From Novakomyces olei (taxonomy: Eukaryota > Ascomycota > Novakomycetes > Novakomycetales > Novakomycetaceae): DNA of 64,000 nt. The notes under the pieces were generated by a model, which saw only the letters and a program-made list of their open reading frames with translations, was not told where the DNA came from and searched no databases. This document shows positions 51,603-63,203 of this stretch, in pieces. The stretch covers positions 2,248,001 to 2,312,000 of the forward strand of contig JADEYG010000007.1 in NCBI GenBank assembly GCA_016906335.1. Direction: 5' to 3'. Within the stretch, counting starts at the first letter, position 1. Every line of letters starts with the position of its first letter. A program made the position numbers and the translations under genes.

Positions 51603-52957
51603 ATGGACGGTCGCAGTACCGTACAGGAGGCAATCTTTTCTGCGCTTTTGGGTTCTTTTGTGCCCGATGCTACTGCGGCATCGGCTGCCAACACTGGGAA
51701 CGAGGATAGGCAAAGGCAGCATCGTGATCCTTATGCCCCGACGCATCGAGCAACAGCGCCTCTGTCGCTTCCTCTCCTTACACAAAATTTTCGCAAATTT
51801 TCTAGCAGGTATCGTGCATTTTACGCTTTAAACGATTCCTTTTCTCTGTAACGCTTTCGACTGCCGAAATGCGCATTGTTTCCGTCTTTTGGCTCTGTCT
51901 TGTTTACTCTATGCTTTTCTCTTTAAGTTGCACCGATATCTGTGTACCAATATCTGTGTAATTCATTCTAACGGTAACCAGAGTAAGCGCTATATTCATT
52001 GTGCGCGATTTTTTAGAGAGCGTCTATCTCTGGCACAACGTGTACAAGACGCTCACGTTCATGTCCGTTTTCACTTTGGGCGCACTACACCCTGGCATGA
52101 TTCCCTTACTGCCTCCGCTGGTAGTATTGTTCTACGTTCTTATACCTGCCTTTGAACGTCGTCACGTGTTACGACACGGTGTGGCGCCCTTTGTCGAGGT
52201 TCTGGAGGACGGTGAGCCCATTCACCGACCGGCGCCACTCGGCCGGCCCGCGGAAGGTCGAGATTTCGTTTTGAATATGCGGGATATTCAGAATTTAATG
52301 GCAGATTATACAAATTTCTATGACGCAATAGTGGCCAACTTTGTCAGTTATGTCGATTTCAGCGACGACCACTTGTCCTCCGTTGTCTTTATCATTTGTG
52401 TAATGGCGACTGTCTTGATTGCATTGATCTCCTACTTTGTGGCCTTCAACATTGTCGTGCTTTTCATCGGCTGGGCAGCCATTCTTGCTTCTCACCCATC
52501 CATATCAGAGCATCGCGAGACACTTGATGGGGGTCCATATTCCCTGAAACGAATGGGCTCTGAGTTTGTGAAGCTGGCACATCGTGATATAGATATTCCA
52601 AGCAGTAAGCAAAGGATTGTACAAGTCTTTGGCTACGCAAAAAACGATCCTCTAGCCACTCCACTGTTCTTGTCGCCTTGTGAGACGCTGCAAGAGGCTT
52701 TAGCAAGAAACGTCGCCAGCCTGGAACTTGTTTCTGCTCCAGCGGGGTTCGAGTTTTCTGATGGTGGCTGGATTCCAGCACAGGAGGATACAACCTGGGC
52801 TTCCCGCTCGCCAAAGGAGCCAGGAGTCATTTACTACCGACAAAAGTTTTGTCGTGGTGTGCTACCAATCCATGAAGATGACAACGATGACGTGGGTGCT
52901 GGTTCTGACTCTGATACCAGTAGCAGCGAGCGCACAAACACTGCTTCGAGCAAGTGA
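51603..52957 (+). CDS. Peroxin of the PEX28-32 (Pex24p/dysferlin) family
   Basis: Two exons (51603-51808 and 51982-52957) give 393 residues. The 173-nt intron has donor GTATCG, branch TCTAAC and acceptor AACCAG. The splice restores the conserved entry of the family: LSLPLLTQNFRKFSSR|VSAIFIVRDFLESVYLWHNV. Hydrophobic hairpins follow (LTFMSVFTLGALHPGMIPLLPPLVVLFYVLIP, and at about 240-275 VFIICVMATVLIALISYFV plus IVVLFIGWAAIL). The C-terminal half has the dysferlin-like module ending GFEFSDGGWIPAQEDTTWA. Family members sit in ER subdomains or peroxisomal membranes and control peroxisome number and ER contact. Which of Pex28-32 it equals is not clear. Confidence 0.85.
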
Positions 52958-53250
52958 GCGAGCACGTGAGTGAGCTGATTTATTTATTTATTTATTGTAT
53001 ATACATTAGAGATACCATTGGTGTGAAGGGTTAATGATCATAATATCACTCCGATACGAGTATAGTATAATTTTAGATTGCTACGTAATTGTAGCGTGTA
53101 CTTTACAGGATTGTAGTACCCACTACGGGCCGAAACAAAGGCTGTCTGCAAAACAGCGATGATTGTATTGTACGGCGTTGGGTATAGTGCCAAGGCGTTG
53201 CCAGGCGGGATTGAAGGTGTATGCATCTCGTGATCTAGTGTGGTACAAGA

Positions 53251-53665
53251 TCAAATTTCAAAGTCAGAGTATTTGGCTGTAGGATTAGACAATCGTCAGA
53301 AACAAGTTAAATTTACCCTTGAACCGGGCGCTCCGGGATCCGGCATCGTCTTGCACATTGGCGAGCCTCTCAGCATCAGGATTCCAGGCGAGATGGTTCC
53401 GCGAGTCCCGCGCGAGTCGTAGCAAAGGCATAGGAGCAGTAGTCATACGCGTAAAAGTGCTTCCATCAGACATAATGACACGCTGCGCAAAAAGCGGTGG
53501 CTCTGCTTTCCTACCGCCATGCGCCCGTCGCAAAGCTCGTATCCAATCCTGCTGAGACATCGAAGCTGTACGCGGCACTTTGCGTGTTCTTAAGCCGCGC
53601 TGCCAATTAACAGGGCCGAGGCTGACGCTGCGGCCAGCAGTTCTCGCTCCATTAAGAAACAGCAT
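53251..53665 (-). CDS. Mitochondrial large-subunit ribosomal protein bL31m
   Basis: Two exons (53665-53317 and 53276-53251) give 124 residues. The N-terminal 30 residues are basic and Ser-rich, a likely mitochondrial presequence. The conserved core is IMSDGSTFTRMT, LRLARDSRNHLAWNP and DDAGSRSARF. The second exon has only 26 nt (end KYSDFEI). The 40-nt intron 53316-53277 (GTAAAT...CTAATCCTACAG) is accepted because the spliced end resembles the family's short C-terminus, while the unspliced end (FNLFLTIV) does not. The family is Mrpl36 in yeast naming. Upstream lies an enormous TTA tract shared with MFAP1. Confidence 0.82.
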
Positions 53666-53727
53666 TTGTCTTGTGTAGCGTAAAAGTTTGACAGGCCAAT
53701 TTGCTATATTAATATTGGATCGGACCT

Positions 53728-54549
<822 letters not shown>

Positions 54550-54606
54550 ATTAGCGCTGGTAAATGCCTTGACTTGCTACGAGTCTCGTCACTGTACGTA
54601 CTACTA

Positions 54607-55857
54607 ATGCCCGCGCAATCGGGCCGTGCCGCGGTTTCGCGGCCCGTTGACCGGTACCGGCCGGGCAAAGGCGAGGAGTCGTCAGATTCTGAGAGCGAGT
54701 ACGAAGAAGAGCCGTTGGAAACGGTTGACAATCATGCGACACCTGATACAGTGCCTTCTCGTGACTCATCTCAAGTAGCACCAGCGGTGCCAGCGGTAAA
54801 AGCGCCGCTCGTATCGGCTAAAAAGCCACAGCAAGCTTTACAGTTAAAAGGCATTGCGGCAGATAGGTTTGTTAAGCCGTCGGACGAAGCAGAATCCGAG
54901 TCTTCTTCTTATGCCAGCGAAGAAAGCGACAATGAAGAAAGCGACGGGTCCGCCTCGGCTTTTTCTGATGAACAAAGTGACGAAGAGGAGAGCGAGGAGG
55001 AGGAACCTGTGCTACTGAAGCCTACTTTTGTATCAAAGAAGGAAGTCAAGTCTGAAAGCGCTGCCGCTGATGGTGAAAAGCGCAAAGAGGAGACTATGCG
55101 TATGCTGGAAGAAGCCCTGGAAAAGGATCGAGTCAGAGATGTGGAGGATGATCTGAACGAGGCAGCAGTGGATGATCGGGACGGTCTAGATCCTGAAGCA
55201 GAACGGGAAGCGTGGAAGTTACGTGAGCTTTTACGCATTAAGCGTGAACGTGAGCGGATTGCCGCTCATGAGAAGGAGCTTGAACAGGTTGAGGAACGAA
55301 GGCGTATGGATCCAGAGCTGCGGGACCGAGAGGACCGCGAGCGTGCTCGGCTACTGCGGGAAAGCAAGCCTAAATCAACACTTGGCTTTATGCAAAAGTA
55401 CTATCATAAGGGTGAGTGGATTGTACTTGTATCCAATTTAAGGTTGACTTATTGGTGCGTTTAGTGGTTCTCTCTTTTCTTTTTTCGCTTACAAGCTCAC
55501 TGTCTATATGGTGTCTTGAAGATAGTTTATTCTTTGTCTCTCGAGTTTTCTTTTGTTGCGGATACAGCTTGTTCTGTATTGATACTAATCATAGGCGCCT
55601 TCTTTCAAGACCAAGAGATATTGCGGCGAGACTACTCAGAGGCGGCAGAAAGCGAGGCAATCGACAAGACAACGCTTCCCAAAGCATTGCAAGTCAGGGG
55701 GAACAACGTGGGTCTTGCTGGCCGTACGCGCTGGACGCATTTGGCTAATGAAGATACTACACAGAGGGACGCTGGTTGGAGTCGAGCGCCTCAATCTGTT
55801 ACAAACCGGCTGGGAGGTATCAAGGATACAGAACCGCACAAGAGGCGAAAACTATAG
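54607..55857 (+). CDS. MFAP1 homologue, spliceosome-associated protein
   Basis: Two exons (54607-55411 and 55595-55857) give 355 residues. The 183-nt intron (GTGAGT...TACTAATCATAG) splits the signature exactly: LGFMQKYYHKG|AFFQDQEILRRDY. The N-terminal half has acidic Ser/Glu blocks and a long charged helical region (residues about 165-255, rich in Glu, Arg, Lys). The C-terminal block IDKTTLPKALQVRG, GRTRWTHLANEDTT, RDAGW is diagnostic of MFAP1. In metazoa and nematodes MFAP1 is part of the spliceosomal B complex and needed for pre-mRNA splicing; the 'microfibrillar' name is historical. The ATG is the first in frame. The promoter is dominated by the TTA tract. Confidence 0.93.
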
Positions 55858-56249
55858 GTGCAATCTCAATCATTGTAAATAGCATAAAACATGAAAAATA
55901 GATTGTCAAAATGTAACGCGTGGACGACGCGCCGAGCGTAAAAGACGGCTTTATCTCGCAGTGAGGTTGGTAGTGTTACTTGAATTATAGGAGAAGGTAT
56001 ATTTCTCTTTTCTCTGAATAATACACTAATACACTGTATTAATAGCAGATGGTATACTCTTATTGTACTTGGCATTACTTGTGCATTCTTACTTGTCAAC
56101 CGGCGGGAATATAACTTGCTACTAGACAGCATGTGCTGTATACTGAAATGTGTACATTAGGGTAGGGTTTGAAACCGTACCCACAACAAAGATTGAGCAG
56201 AGATTTCGCCAAACCACCACGACACAAACCCCAAAGTCTACACAGAAGA
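55858..56249. promoter_or_regulatory. Upstream region of the eL43 gene
   Basis: 392 bp including the MFAP1 3' flank. A HomolE-like AGGGTAGGGT lies at 56159-56168, about 82-91 bp before the eL43 ATG. The segment after it is purine/pyrimidine mixed 5'-UTR-like sequence (ACACAAACCCCAAAG). Confidence 0.5.
56159..56168 (+). promoter_or_regulatory. HomolE-like box
   Basis: AGGGTAGGGT is the reverse complement of ACCCTACCCT, the HomolE element of fission yeast ribosomal-protein promoters. Its place about 85 bp upstream of a ribosomal-protein start codon fits. Confidence 0.55.
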
Positions 56250-56577
56250 ATGGCGCGTCGCACGCAAAAGGTCGGTATCACCGGCAAATAGTATGTTAAT
56301 CTAACCTTTAAATTGTCTCCAATTTCTAACCAATTCTAGCGGTACTCGTTATGGTGCTTCTCTGCGCCGAGATATCAAAAAGATGGAAGTGACACAGCAC
56401 GCGCGTTATACGTGCACTTTCTGCGGCAAGAACACAGTCAAGCGTAGCGCTGTTGGAATCTGGAAGTGCAAAGGCTGTAGCAAGGTTGTTGCTGGCGGTG
56501 CCTGGACTGTATCAACGACGGCTGCTGCCACTGTACGCAGCACGATCCGTCGTCTCCGTGAAATTGCTGAGGTTTAA
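56250..56577 (+). CDS. rpl43: Cytosolic 60S ribosomal protein eL43 (L37a/L43)
   Basis: Two exons (56250-56290, 56340-56577) encode 92 residues, the usual length. The first exon gives [14 protein letters not shown]; the 49-nt intron has donor GTATGT and branch CTAAC. Exon 2 continues [20 protein letters not shown] and the zinc ribbon [19 protein letters not shown]-x2-C, then [11 protein letters not shown] and a C-terminal basic helix. eL43 is a zinc-binding structural protein of the large subunit, near the E site. The intron early in the gene is typical of fungal ribosomal-protein genes. Confidence 0.98.
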
Positions 56578-56869
56578 ACAGATTTTACGGTAATATGATT
56601 CTGTTGCATATGGCGAAAAGTAGATTCAGGGCAGGGCATATTATATTTTAATAAAATTGCTATACGGAAATCTTGGGCTCACGTGTCTGGCTTCAACAAG
56701 TCGAAATATTTTGGCCTTGCATTATAGTCTTGAATGGCTAAAGTCTTGAATGGCTATAATCAAACGTTCACTCGAAATAATATATAAAAGTCTAAATCTA
56801 GGCTGTAGATTTAAGCAAGCGCAGGCTCTGGGTAAACTATAATACAAGTCATAAAAGTAAAAGGGTATT

Positions 56870-58245
56870 TCAAAAATGCCGTCCCCATTTGCGCGCACAA
56901 GCATTAGTGCCATACTCATTGTACTCCTCACGGGTCACAAAAGGCGTGGCTGCTGACTGGGCAATCGTTTCTGCGTGTGTAATGGCACAGCGTGCGGCAA
57001 AAGTCTCTGGCTCCGAAGGCATGCTCAGTCTCACAGCACAATCGCTGGGAGCGAGTGGCCTCAGTTCAGCTTCTAATCGAGGCAAAAGGCCAGGCAGTCT
57101 GGCAGTTCCGCCACAGACCACAATATTCGCCCAAAGAAGCGGCTGGAGCGAAGTAGGGGCACTGTTGATAGACTCTGCTATCATTTCGTGTAAACCGCCC
57201 TGTGGAATTCCGATATTTTTAGGGGCAAAGAGAAGTTCAGGCGTGGTGAACCTTTCATTCTGTAATACCAATGCTTGTTCGTTAGCCGTTTGCTGCTCAT
57301 TATCGTCCAGAATACGGCCGTGCTGTGTAGTATTGTAATCAGGCAATATAAAGGTCAAGCCTTTGGACTTTTGCTGCCGAAAATACCGCTCCAAGTCAGC
57401 GGAAAAATCACGGGAGACAAAGCATGTGGCCTCCTTGATCTCGTTTAGCAAGTGCGTCTCTTCCATCATGTTGTAGTAACGAAACGACACGGTCTCCTTG
57501 AGATGATTAGTCAACAATTTGCCACCTACACGGATCCGTTTGGCAAAAGAGAACTGTGTCTGGTGTTCAAATACTGGCGCACATGAGGAAAAGCTGAAGC
57601 CCAAGTCTACAACTGTAGTATACGGCGAAGCGTCTTCCGCATATGAGGCCAATGCCGGTGTAGTCGTTCTCAGGTAGCGGCCTACTTGATACGCCTCAAA
57701 GACAATTTGATCCGTATTATCTTGTACGGCCGGAAGATCGTACAATGCCTCCGTCAATAATAAATCGCAGTCTTTTGTGTCGAGTCCACGCTGCATAAAC
57801 GCGCTATCCCATACTGCCTTTTCCAATTGCCAGTTTGTAAGGATTCCCTATTAGAAGTTGGTGATTGATCAATCATGACGGCTTCTTTTCTTTTGGTTGC
57901 CTTCTCTTTAGTTCTCTTTTGTTTTTGTTCTCTTTTGTTTTTCTTTTTATTTGTTTTTCCTTTCTTTTGTTCTCTTTAATTCTCTATTTCGTTTCTCCTT
58001 TTTTAACCGTGTCTCGTTACCTTCTCCAACGGCCTGCGAAAGGAAAGGGCGCCAAAATCGCGACATCGATGCAGCGCGTCGCCTAAATAATGACGTTTTC
58101 CATCTTTTGTGCGCGCAATACAATTCGGTATTAAACTGCCATTTAGCATCGCAGAAAAAAAGCTTAACGCTTACTCTATTTCCTGAGCGCCTGACGTTGC
58201 TAGTTTAATCGTATACGCGCCATTGTCGAGGACCAGTGTAGGCAT
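56870..58245 (-). CDS. arp6: Arp6, actin-related protein of the SWR1 chromatin remodeller
   Basis: Three exons (58245-58175, 58135-58021, 57847-56870) join in phase into 387 residues. Exon 1 starts MPTLVLDNGAYTIKLA, the actin-fold phosphate-1 strand. Exon 2 gives DLIPNCIARTKDGKRHYLGD and RRPLEK. Exon 3 begins GILTNWQLEKAVWD and carries VDLGFSFSSCAPVF, RIRVGGKLLTNHLKE (diagnostic for Arp6), VSRDF, NERFTTPELLFAPKNIGI and VVCGGTARLPGL. Arp6 with Swc6 contacts the nucleosome and is needed for SWR1 to exchange H2A for H2A.Z. Introns are 58174-58136 (39 nt, branch GCTAAA) and 58020-57848 (branch CTAAT). The gene is divergent from uL14, with 381 bp between start codons. Confidence 0.95.
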
Positions 58246-58626
58246 AAGGCGGCGATGGATTGTGACAGGTCGGTCGGTACGTCGATGATTTTATAGTGAA
58301 TTTAAAACAATAATAGGTGTGGAATATTATTTTATTAAATTCGATATAGAATTTGCTATTAAATTAATTATGCATACAATATTACATGGCAGCTTACAAC
58401 GTATATTGTTAATATCGTTATCGCTTGTCTCCATATATCCATATCCATATCCATATAAATTTATAAATTTATAAATATATAAATATTTACATACATATAT
58501 ACCCATATATAAATACCATATAAATACCTTACATATCCATTACTTGTCCACGAAACTAGCAGTCACGCAGACACAAATAACGACAACAGTGTTGGCAGAA
58601 TCGCCAACACATTCAAACACAGCACA
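58246..58626. promoter_or_regulatory. Shared promoter region of arp6 and uL14
   Basis: 381 bp, AT-rich in the middle with ATATCCATATCCATA and ATAAATTTATAA-type repeats (58430-58530). A HomolD-like CAGTCACG at 58560-58567 lies 60 bp before the uL14 ATG. Confidence 0.5.
58560..58567 (+). promoter_or_regulatory. HomolD-like box
   Basis: CAGTCACG differs at one base from CAGTCACA, the HomolD core element that replaces TATA in fission yeast ribosomal-protein genes. Position (60-67 bp before the ATG) and target gene fit. A single 8-mer match can arise by chance. Confidence 0.45.
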
Positions 58627-59282
58627 ATGTCGGCACGTGGACGAGGAGGAGCCGCGGGCAACAAATACCGAATGACCCTGGGTCTGCCGGTCGGTGCAGT
58701 TATGAACTGCGCTGACAACTCGGGCGCCAAAAACCTTTATGTTATCGCTGTATATGGCACAGGTGCACGTCTGAATCGGCTTCCTGCTGCCGCCGTTGGA
58801 GGTGAGTCTGTACACTTTCGCAGCGTTGCTCGAGCAGGGTCTAGACTTGTTTTCGTTAATGCGTTGCATTTCGTTTCTAGTTTACCGTTTTTTACAAGTT
58901 TTTAGTCGTTTTTATCTTTTTATCATCTCTATTTTTCATTATTTTATGTTTATCTTTATTCATTTTTATCTTTATTCATGTTTATCTTTATTTATCTTTA
59001 TTATCTTTTATTCTGCTGTTTTGCTAATAATCAGACATGGTATTGGCTACGGTGAAGAAGGGAAAACCCGATCTGCGGAAAAAAGTTATGCCCGCGGTCG
59101 TTGTGCGTCAACGCAAGGCCTGGCGCCGCAAGGACGGTGTCTACCTTTATTTTGAGGATAACGCCGGTGTCATTGTAAACCCCAAGGGCGAAATGAAAGG
59201 ATCTGCCATCACCGGCCCCGTTGGAAAAGAGTGCGCTGATCTCTGGCCCCGTATTGCCAGCAATGCGGGTACTGTCGTTTAG
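58627..59282 (+). CDS. rpl23: Cytosolic 60S ribosomal protein uL14 (L23)
   Basis: Two exons (58627-58801, 59035-59282) give 140 residues, as expected. Exon 1 encodes [27 protein letters not shown]-type N-terminus, then [17 protein letters not shown]; exon 2 has [57 protein letters not shown] and the conserved end. The 233-nt intron (GTGAGT...GCTAATAATCAG) is T-rich with repeated TTTATCTT. uL14 sits at the subunit interface and takes part in bridge B8 and eIF6 binding. Confidence 0.98.
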
Positions 59283-59869
59283 ACATGTTGCATTTAGTAA
59301 AGGCCAAAACACTTGAATATGAGTACGATCAATGCGTGCATTGTAAGCGTGTAGGACGTTACCCGTCTATCAAATGGAGAATTGCCCAATAACTAGATGT
59401 TCATTACTAGCCGATTGTAGTATAAACTGCTCTATACTAGACAATTGCTTCTGGGCTGTGGAGTATTCATTTGCAATTCACAGTTTTGTCCATTATACTC
59501 GTCCATTGGACTCGTAGATATTTATATACAGGAATTTCCCTGTCCTGTAGGAAAGTATTGCTCGCGTAATAGCGTGTATGGGTTGGGCAAAGTTTCAATT
59601 TTGTCAAGATTTCTGTGTATAAATGCCCCCAATTGTGACTCGATCGTCGTATAAGTGCGATATTATTTGCCTTCCTCTATACCCATTACCTCCCTCTTGC
59701 TTTTCTCCCTTTTGCTTTTCTCCCTCTTGCTTTCCTCCCTCTTCCTTACCTCACTCTTCCTTACCTCACTCTTCCTTACCTCACTCTTGCTTACAAGGCC
59801 GCTATACGGAGCCTGTCCAATTCATATATACAGATTGCAATTTATAGCAGTCCCCAAATCCCTAAACGA
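59283..59869. other. Convergent intergenic region of uL14 and the methyltransferase
   Basis: 587 bp. It contains a pyrimidine-rich tandem repeat at about 59675-59795 (CTCCCTCTTGCTTTTCTCC and CCTCACTCTTCCTTA units). No gene is recognised. Confidence 0.6.
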
Positions 59870-62800
59870 TCAACCCCGTCCTTCTGCAGCCTCCGGCTTT
59901 CTTGCATACATAAACAGCCAAGCAACAGCGGTCTTGTAACGAAGCCATTCGTGCTTTGTGCGTTCTGCTCGCAGATCGGCCGACTCTGTCCACGGCTGGC
60001 CGATCCGTTCCACCCACGGATCAAAAATACGAGAGTTTATAATCTTTAGCACTTCATTAATCCGGCCTCCCCATGCCCCCGGGATGGCTAAATTTACATA
60101 ATTGACGTCATCAAACCCGCAGGATTCTAGCAGGGGTAGAATACGGCTGCAGATAGCCGGATCGAAGCCTTTATTGGCCAGGCAAACGGTGAAATGGGAA
60201 TTGTAAGCGGAGAGCAATGGTCCGGGATTCAATAGGCGGGCGTCCAAGAGCGGAGCTTCGAAATAGCCACTGTAATTAGCACGAGATACATTCAAGTTGA
60301 AATAAAGTAAAGACGGTCAGACGATTAAAAGACGTTGGACGATTAAAAGACGTTGGACGATTAAAAGACGTTGGACGATTAAAAGACGTTGGACGATTAA
60401 AAGACGTTGGACGATTAAAAGACGTTGGACGATTAAAAGACGTTGGACAATTAAAAGACGTTGGACGGTTAAAAACAGTAGCGTACCCCGGTTTCAAGAC
60501 GCGCAGCAGTTCAGTGAGCATCCCCTCCCACTCCCAGTTTTTAACATACAAGGGCAGGAACCGGGAGGAGATTACATCAAAGTAATCATCGGGAAAAGGC
60601 AGCTGGGTCAATGACGCAATTTCTCTGACAGAAACGAGATTCCGAGGCGGATGACGGATCCTCGGTTTCCCGCCAGCCGTACTGAGACAGTAGACGTGGG
60701 CGTTTGGGAACATTATAGCTACGTGTACAGAGAAATTGCCTCGTGGGCTGCCTCCGTGATCGAGGATACGGGGCGCCTCACGCTGAGTACGGAGCCTGGC
60801 CCGGGCGGCTTCAGAGTAGATAAGGCTGCCTCCACAGACGTACTGGTAAGCGGCAATCACGCCCAGCTCTCCCAACTGCTGAGGCAGTTCCTTGTGCCGG
60901 GCAGTCGAGGCCGGATCCTGAGGAGGCAGGCTGGGATCCTGCCCAAACTCTGCCAGACGCAGATCTTTAGGCACCAGGTCGTGGTGGTAGGGCATTGTGA
61001 TCATGTTTACCAGATCAGCGGCTGACAGTTCACGTGCAGGGTCTGTGCTCTGAGCAGAAGCAGAGGCAGAGGCAGTAGCCTTTTTGTCAGTATTGTTGTT
61101 GTTGCTGTTGCTGTTGTTGTTGTTGTTGTTGTTGTTATTGTTAATGCTGTTTTTGTTATTGCTGTTGATGTTTTTGTTATTGTTGTTGTTATTGCTGTTG
61201 TTGTTGCTGTTATTGCTGCTATTGCTGTTGTTGTTATTGTTGCTGTTGCTGTTGTTGTTGTTGTTGTTGTTGTTGTTGCCGTTGCCGTTGCTATTACTGT
61301 TGCCGTTACTGTTATTGTTACCGCTGCCGTTGCTGGCATTATTCTTAGAGCTGTTTATAATACTACTACTGGCACTGGCCGGGTCTACTGCCGGCCGGCT
61401 GTTCGGCCCAGAATCATTGCCGCCCAGAGCCAGTCCATGGGTCAGCCGTGTTAGAGGAGCAAGCCGTTCCCGGTCTTCTCCTGTGGCTGAGGAAAAAGCG
61501 TGCAGGCTCATTCCCGGATCGCTGATATACTCAGAGGCAGACGACCCGGTTGTGCTGAGAGAAGTGCCCTTGCGAGAGTCTAGAGCCATACTGGCAATGT
61601 GCTGTGGATCATAGGACATTCGTCGACCTGCAGAGGAGGTGTTTGAGGCAATTGACGACCGGATTTCTCCTCCACCAGCAGCAGAAGCTGCTGCTGCTGC
61701 TGCTGCGGCAGAGATCCTCCTGAAATCGGCAATTGAAGTCCTGCGAGGCCAATCCTTGGCATCCTTGGCCGAGTGCCTCTGTAACTGCTGCCGAAACAGC
61801 TGCTGTTTTTGCTGTCTCGCAGGCCACTGCAGGGCACCAATATCACTCAAATTTGAATTGCTCAAATTTGTATTGTTCAAATTTGTATTGTTCAAATTTG
61901 TATTGCTTAAATTTGAATTGCTTAAATTGCTTAAAGTCGGATCGCTCAAATTTGTATCGCTCAGTGCGCGTGTGTGAGGACTCGGCGGACTTTCGAGCAG
62001 CTCACCCGTCTCCTCTTCTCCGTCACTAAACTTTGCCGGGAATCCGGAATTGTGGACTGACGCACGTGAAAAGGAGAACCGGTTCAGATTGTTATCGTGC
62101 CGCGGCTGCAGCGGCACCGTCCTACCGAAAAGAGCATCGCTCTTGCGAGCCAGTGTGCCGGGAGAAAGGGCCGGCGTTAAGGGCGCCGGCGTTAAGGGCG
62201 AACGTGAATCGGACGGAGGTCTCGTCAGCGCTGATTTAAGCGGTAAAGAGAGCGCACTGCCAGAACCAGGATCGAGCTTGGAAGCAGCCAATTGCCGGTC
62301 TTGTAGCGCAGCATTGGCTGACAGATGATTTCCCCTGAACCGCGGATCTTTTTTTAATTGATCCTGTTTTAATTGATCCTGTTTTAATTGATCCTTTTTT
62401 AATTGATCCTTTTTTAATTGATCCTTTTTTAATTGCTCCTGTTTTTTCTCCTGTTTTGATTGCTCCTGCTTCAACTGCTCCTGCTTTTTCTCGTGCTTTT
62501 CTCCCCTTACAGAAGGCAATGTCTGCGCAAGAGGCAGAGGCGTCCGTCGCGTGCTTCCTGTCCGGACAAGGCTGAGCAGCGACCTGCGCAGCCCTGATTT
62601 TTGTGCCTTTTGCGCACGTTTTTTGCTCGCCTCTGAGGCCGTTAACAGCGGCTCAGCTGTACCAGAACGGCCATTGGCAATAGCAATAGTATCGGCAAAA
62701 GCATCGGCACTGCCATTGGCACTGTCATTGGCAATAGTATCGGCATCGGCATCCGTACCGGTATCGGTATCCGTGTCGGCGTTTACCGTGGCCGCTGGTA

Positions 62801-63203
62801 AAGAAGCAGCCGGTGTATGCAGCCGGCGTCCAGAGGAAGCGTGAGAAGAAGCGATAGAGGAGGCGGGCGAAGAAGACCGGCTCAGCGATCGTCGTACTGT
62901 ATTTATTAGCGGAGGCGTCAGTGGCGCCCGTCGGCCGTTCGGCCCAAGATCGCTGTCGCCTTTGGGACCGTGAGAATTTGTGAGCTGGTCTCTATGCTGC
63001 TGCTGCGGCTTTGCCGCCGGCTCTGCCTGCTTGAGCGATGACGTCGAAGCGGCAGCGTACGCCCAATTGGCACTCGGCTGAAGGCGAGTCGGGATCGGTC
63101 CGTCCTCGCTGCGGATCGGAGCCGACAGAGGCCGGTCTCCGGACCGGCGCTCTCCCTCAGCCGACTTGTCCTTGCGCCGTCTGCTCTTGGCGAAGAGCGG
63201 CAT
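59870..63203 (-). CDS. SAM-dependent methyltransferase with long low-complexity N-terminus
   Basis: Two exons (63203-60487, 60269-59870) give 1038 residues. Residues 1-690 are low complexity: basic start (MPLFAKSRRRKDKSAEGERR), Asp/Thr and Lys/Gln repeats (KKDQL units), Ser/Asn/Leu repeats (LNNTN), and a long Asn/Ser run (about 61090-61340). The C-terminal third is a class I methyltransferase fold: RILDHGGSPRGNFSVHVAIMFPNAHVYCLS (SAM-binding loop, with HGGSPRG in place of the more usual GxGxG), SLTQLPFPDDYFDVISSR and LLRVLKPG|GYFEAPLLDARL. The intron (60486-60270, ending GTGCTAATTACAG) splits LKPGG and contains an 18-bp minisatellite. The substrate is unknown; similar fungal proteins are only loosely characterised. 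A nonstandard SAM motif leaves catalytic activity uncertain. Confidence 0.8.
60319..60475 (-). repeat. 18-bp minisatellite inside the methyltransferase intron
   Basis: About nine copies of GACGTTGGACGATTAAAA (+ strand) lie between the donor and branch site. If the intron is ignored it reads as repeated Asn-Arg-Pro-Thr-Ser-Phe and falsely extends the first exon. Confidence 0.92.
61090..61345 (-). repeat. Coding (AAC/AAT)n-type Asn/Ser repeat
   Basis: TTG/TTA/CTG triplets on the + strand, read as Asn and Ser on the minus strand, form about 85 codons of polyAsn within the methyltransferase N-terminus. AAC is favoured with interspersed AGC, so the run encodes a prion-like stretch. Confidence 0.9.
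61850..61960 (-). repeat. 15-bp coding minisatellite
   Basis: About seven copies of AAATTTGTATTGTTC-type units (+ strand), read as SNLNNTNLNNT on the minus strand, lie in the methyltransferase low-complexity region. Confidence 0.9.
62345..62470 (-). repeat. 15-bp coding minisatellite (KKDQL)
   Basis: About eight copies of AATTGATCCTTTTTT-type units (+ strand), encoding KKDQL/KQDQL and then KQEQ variants, are in frame in the methyltransferase. Confidence 0.9.

Noticed and set aside
60310-60475. Possible CRISPR-like array
   Set aside because: 18-bp units are adjacent with no spacers; it is an intronic minisatellite in a eukaryote.
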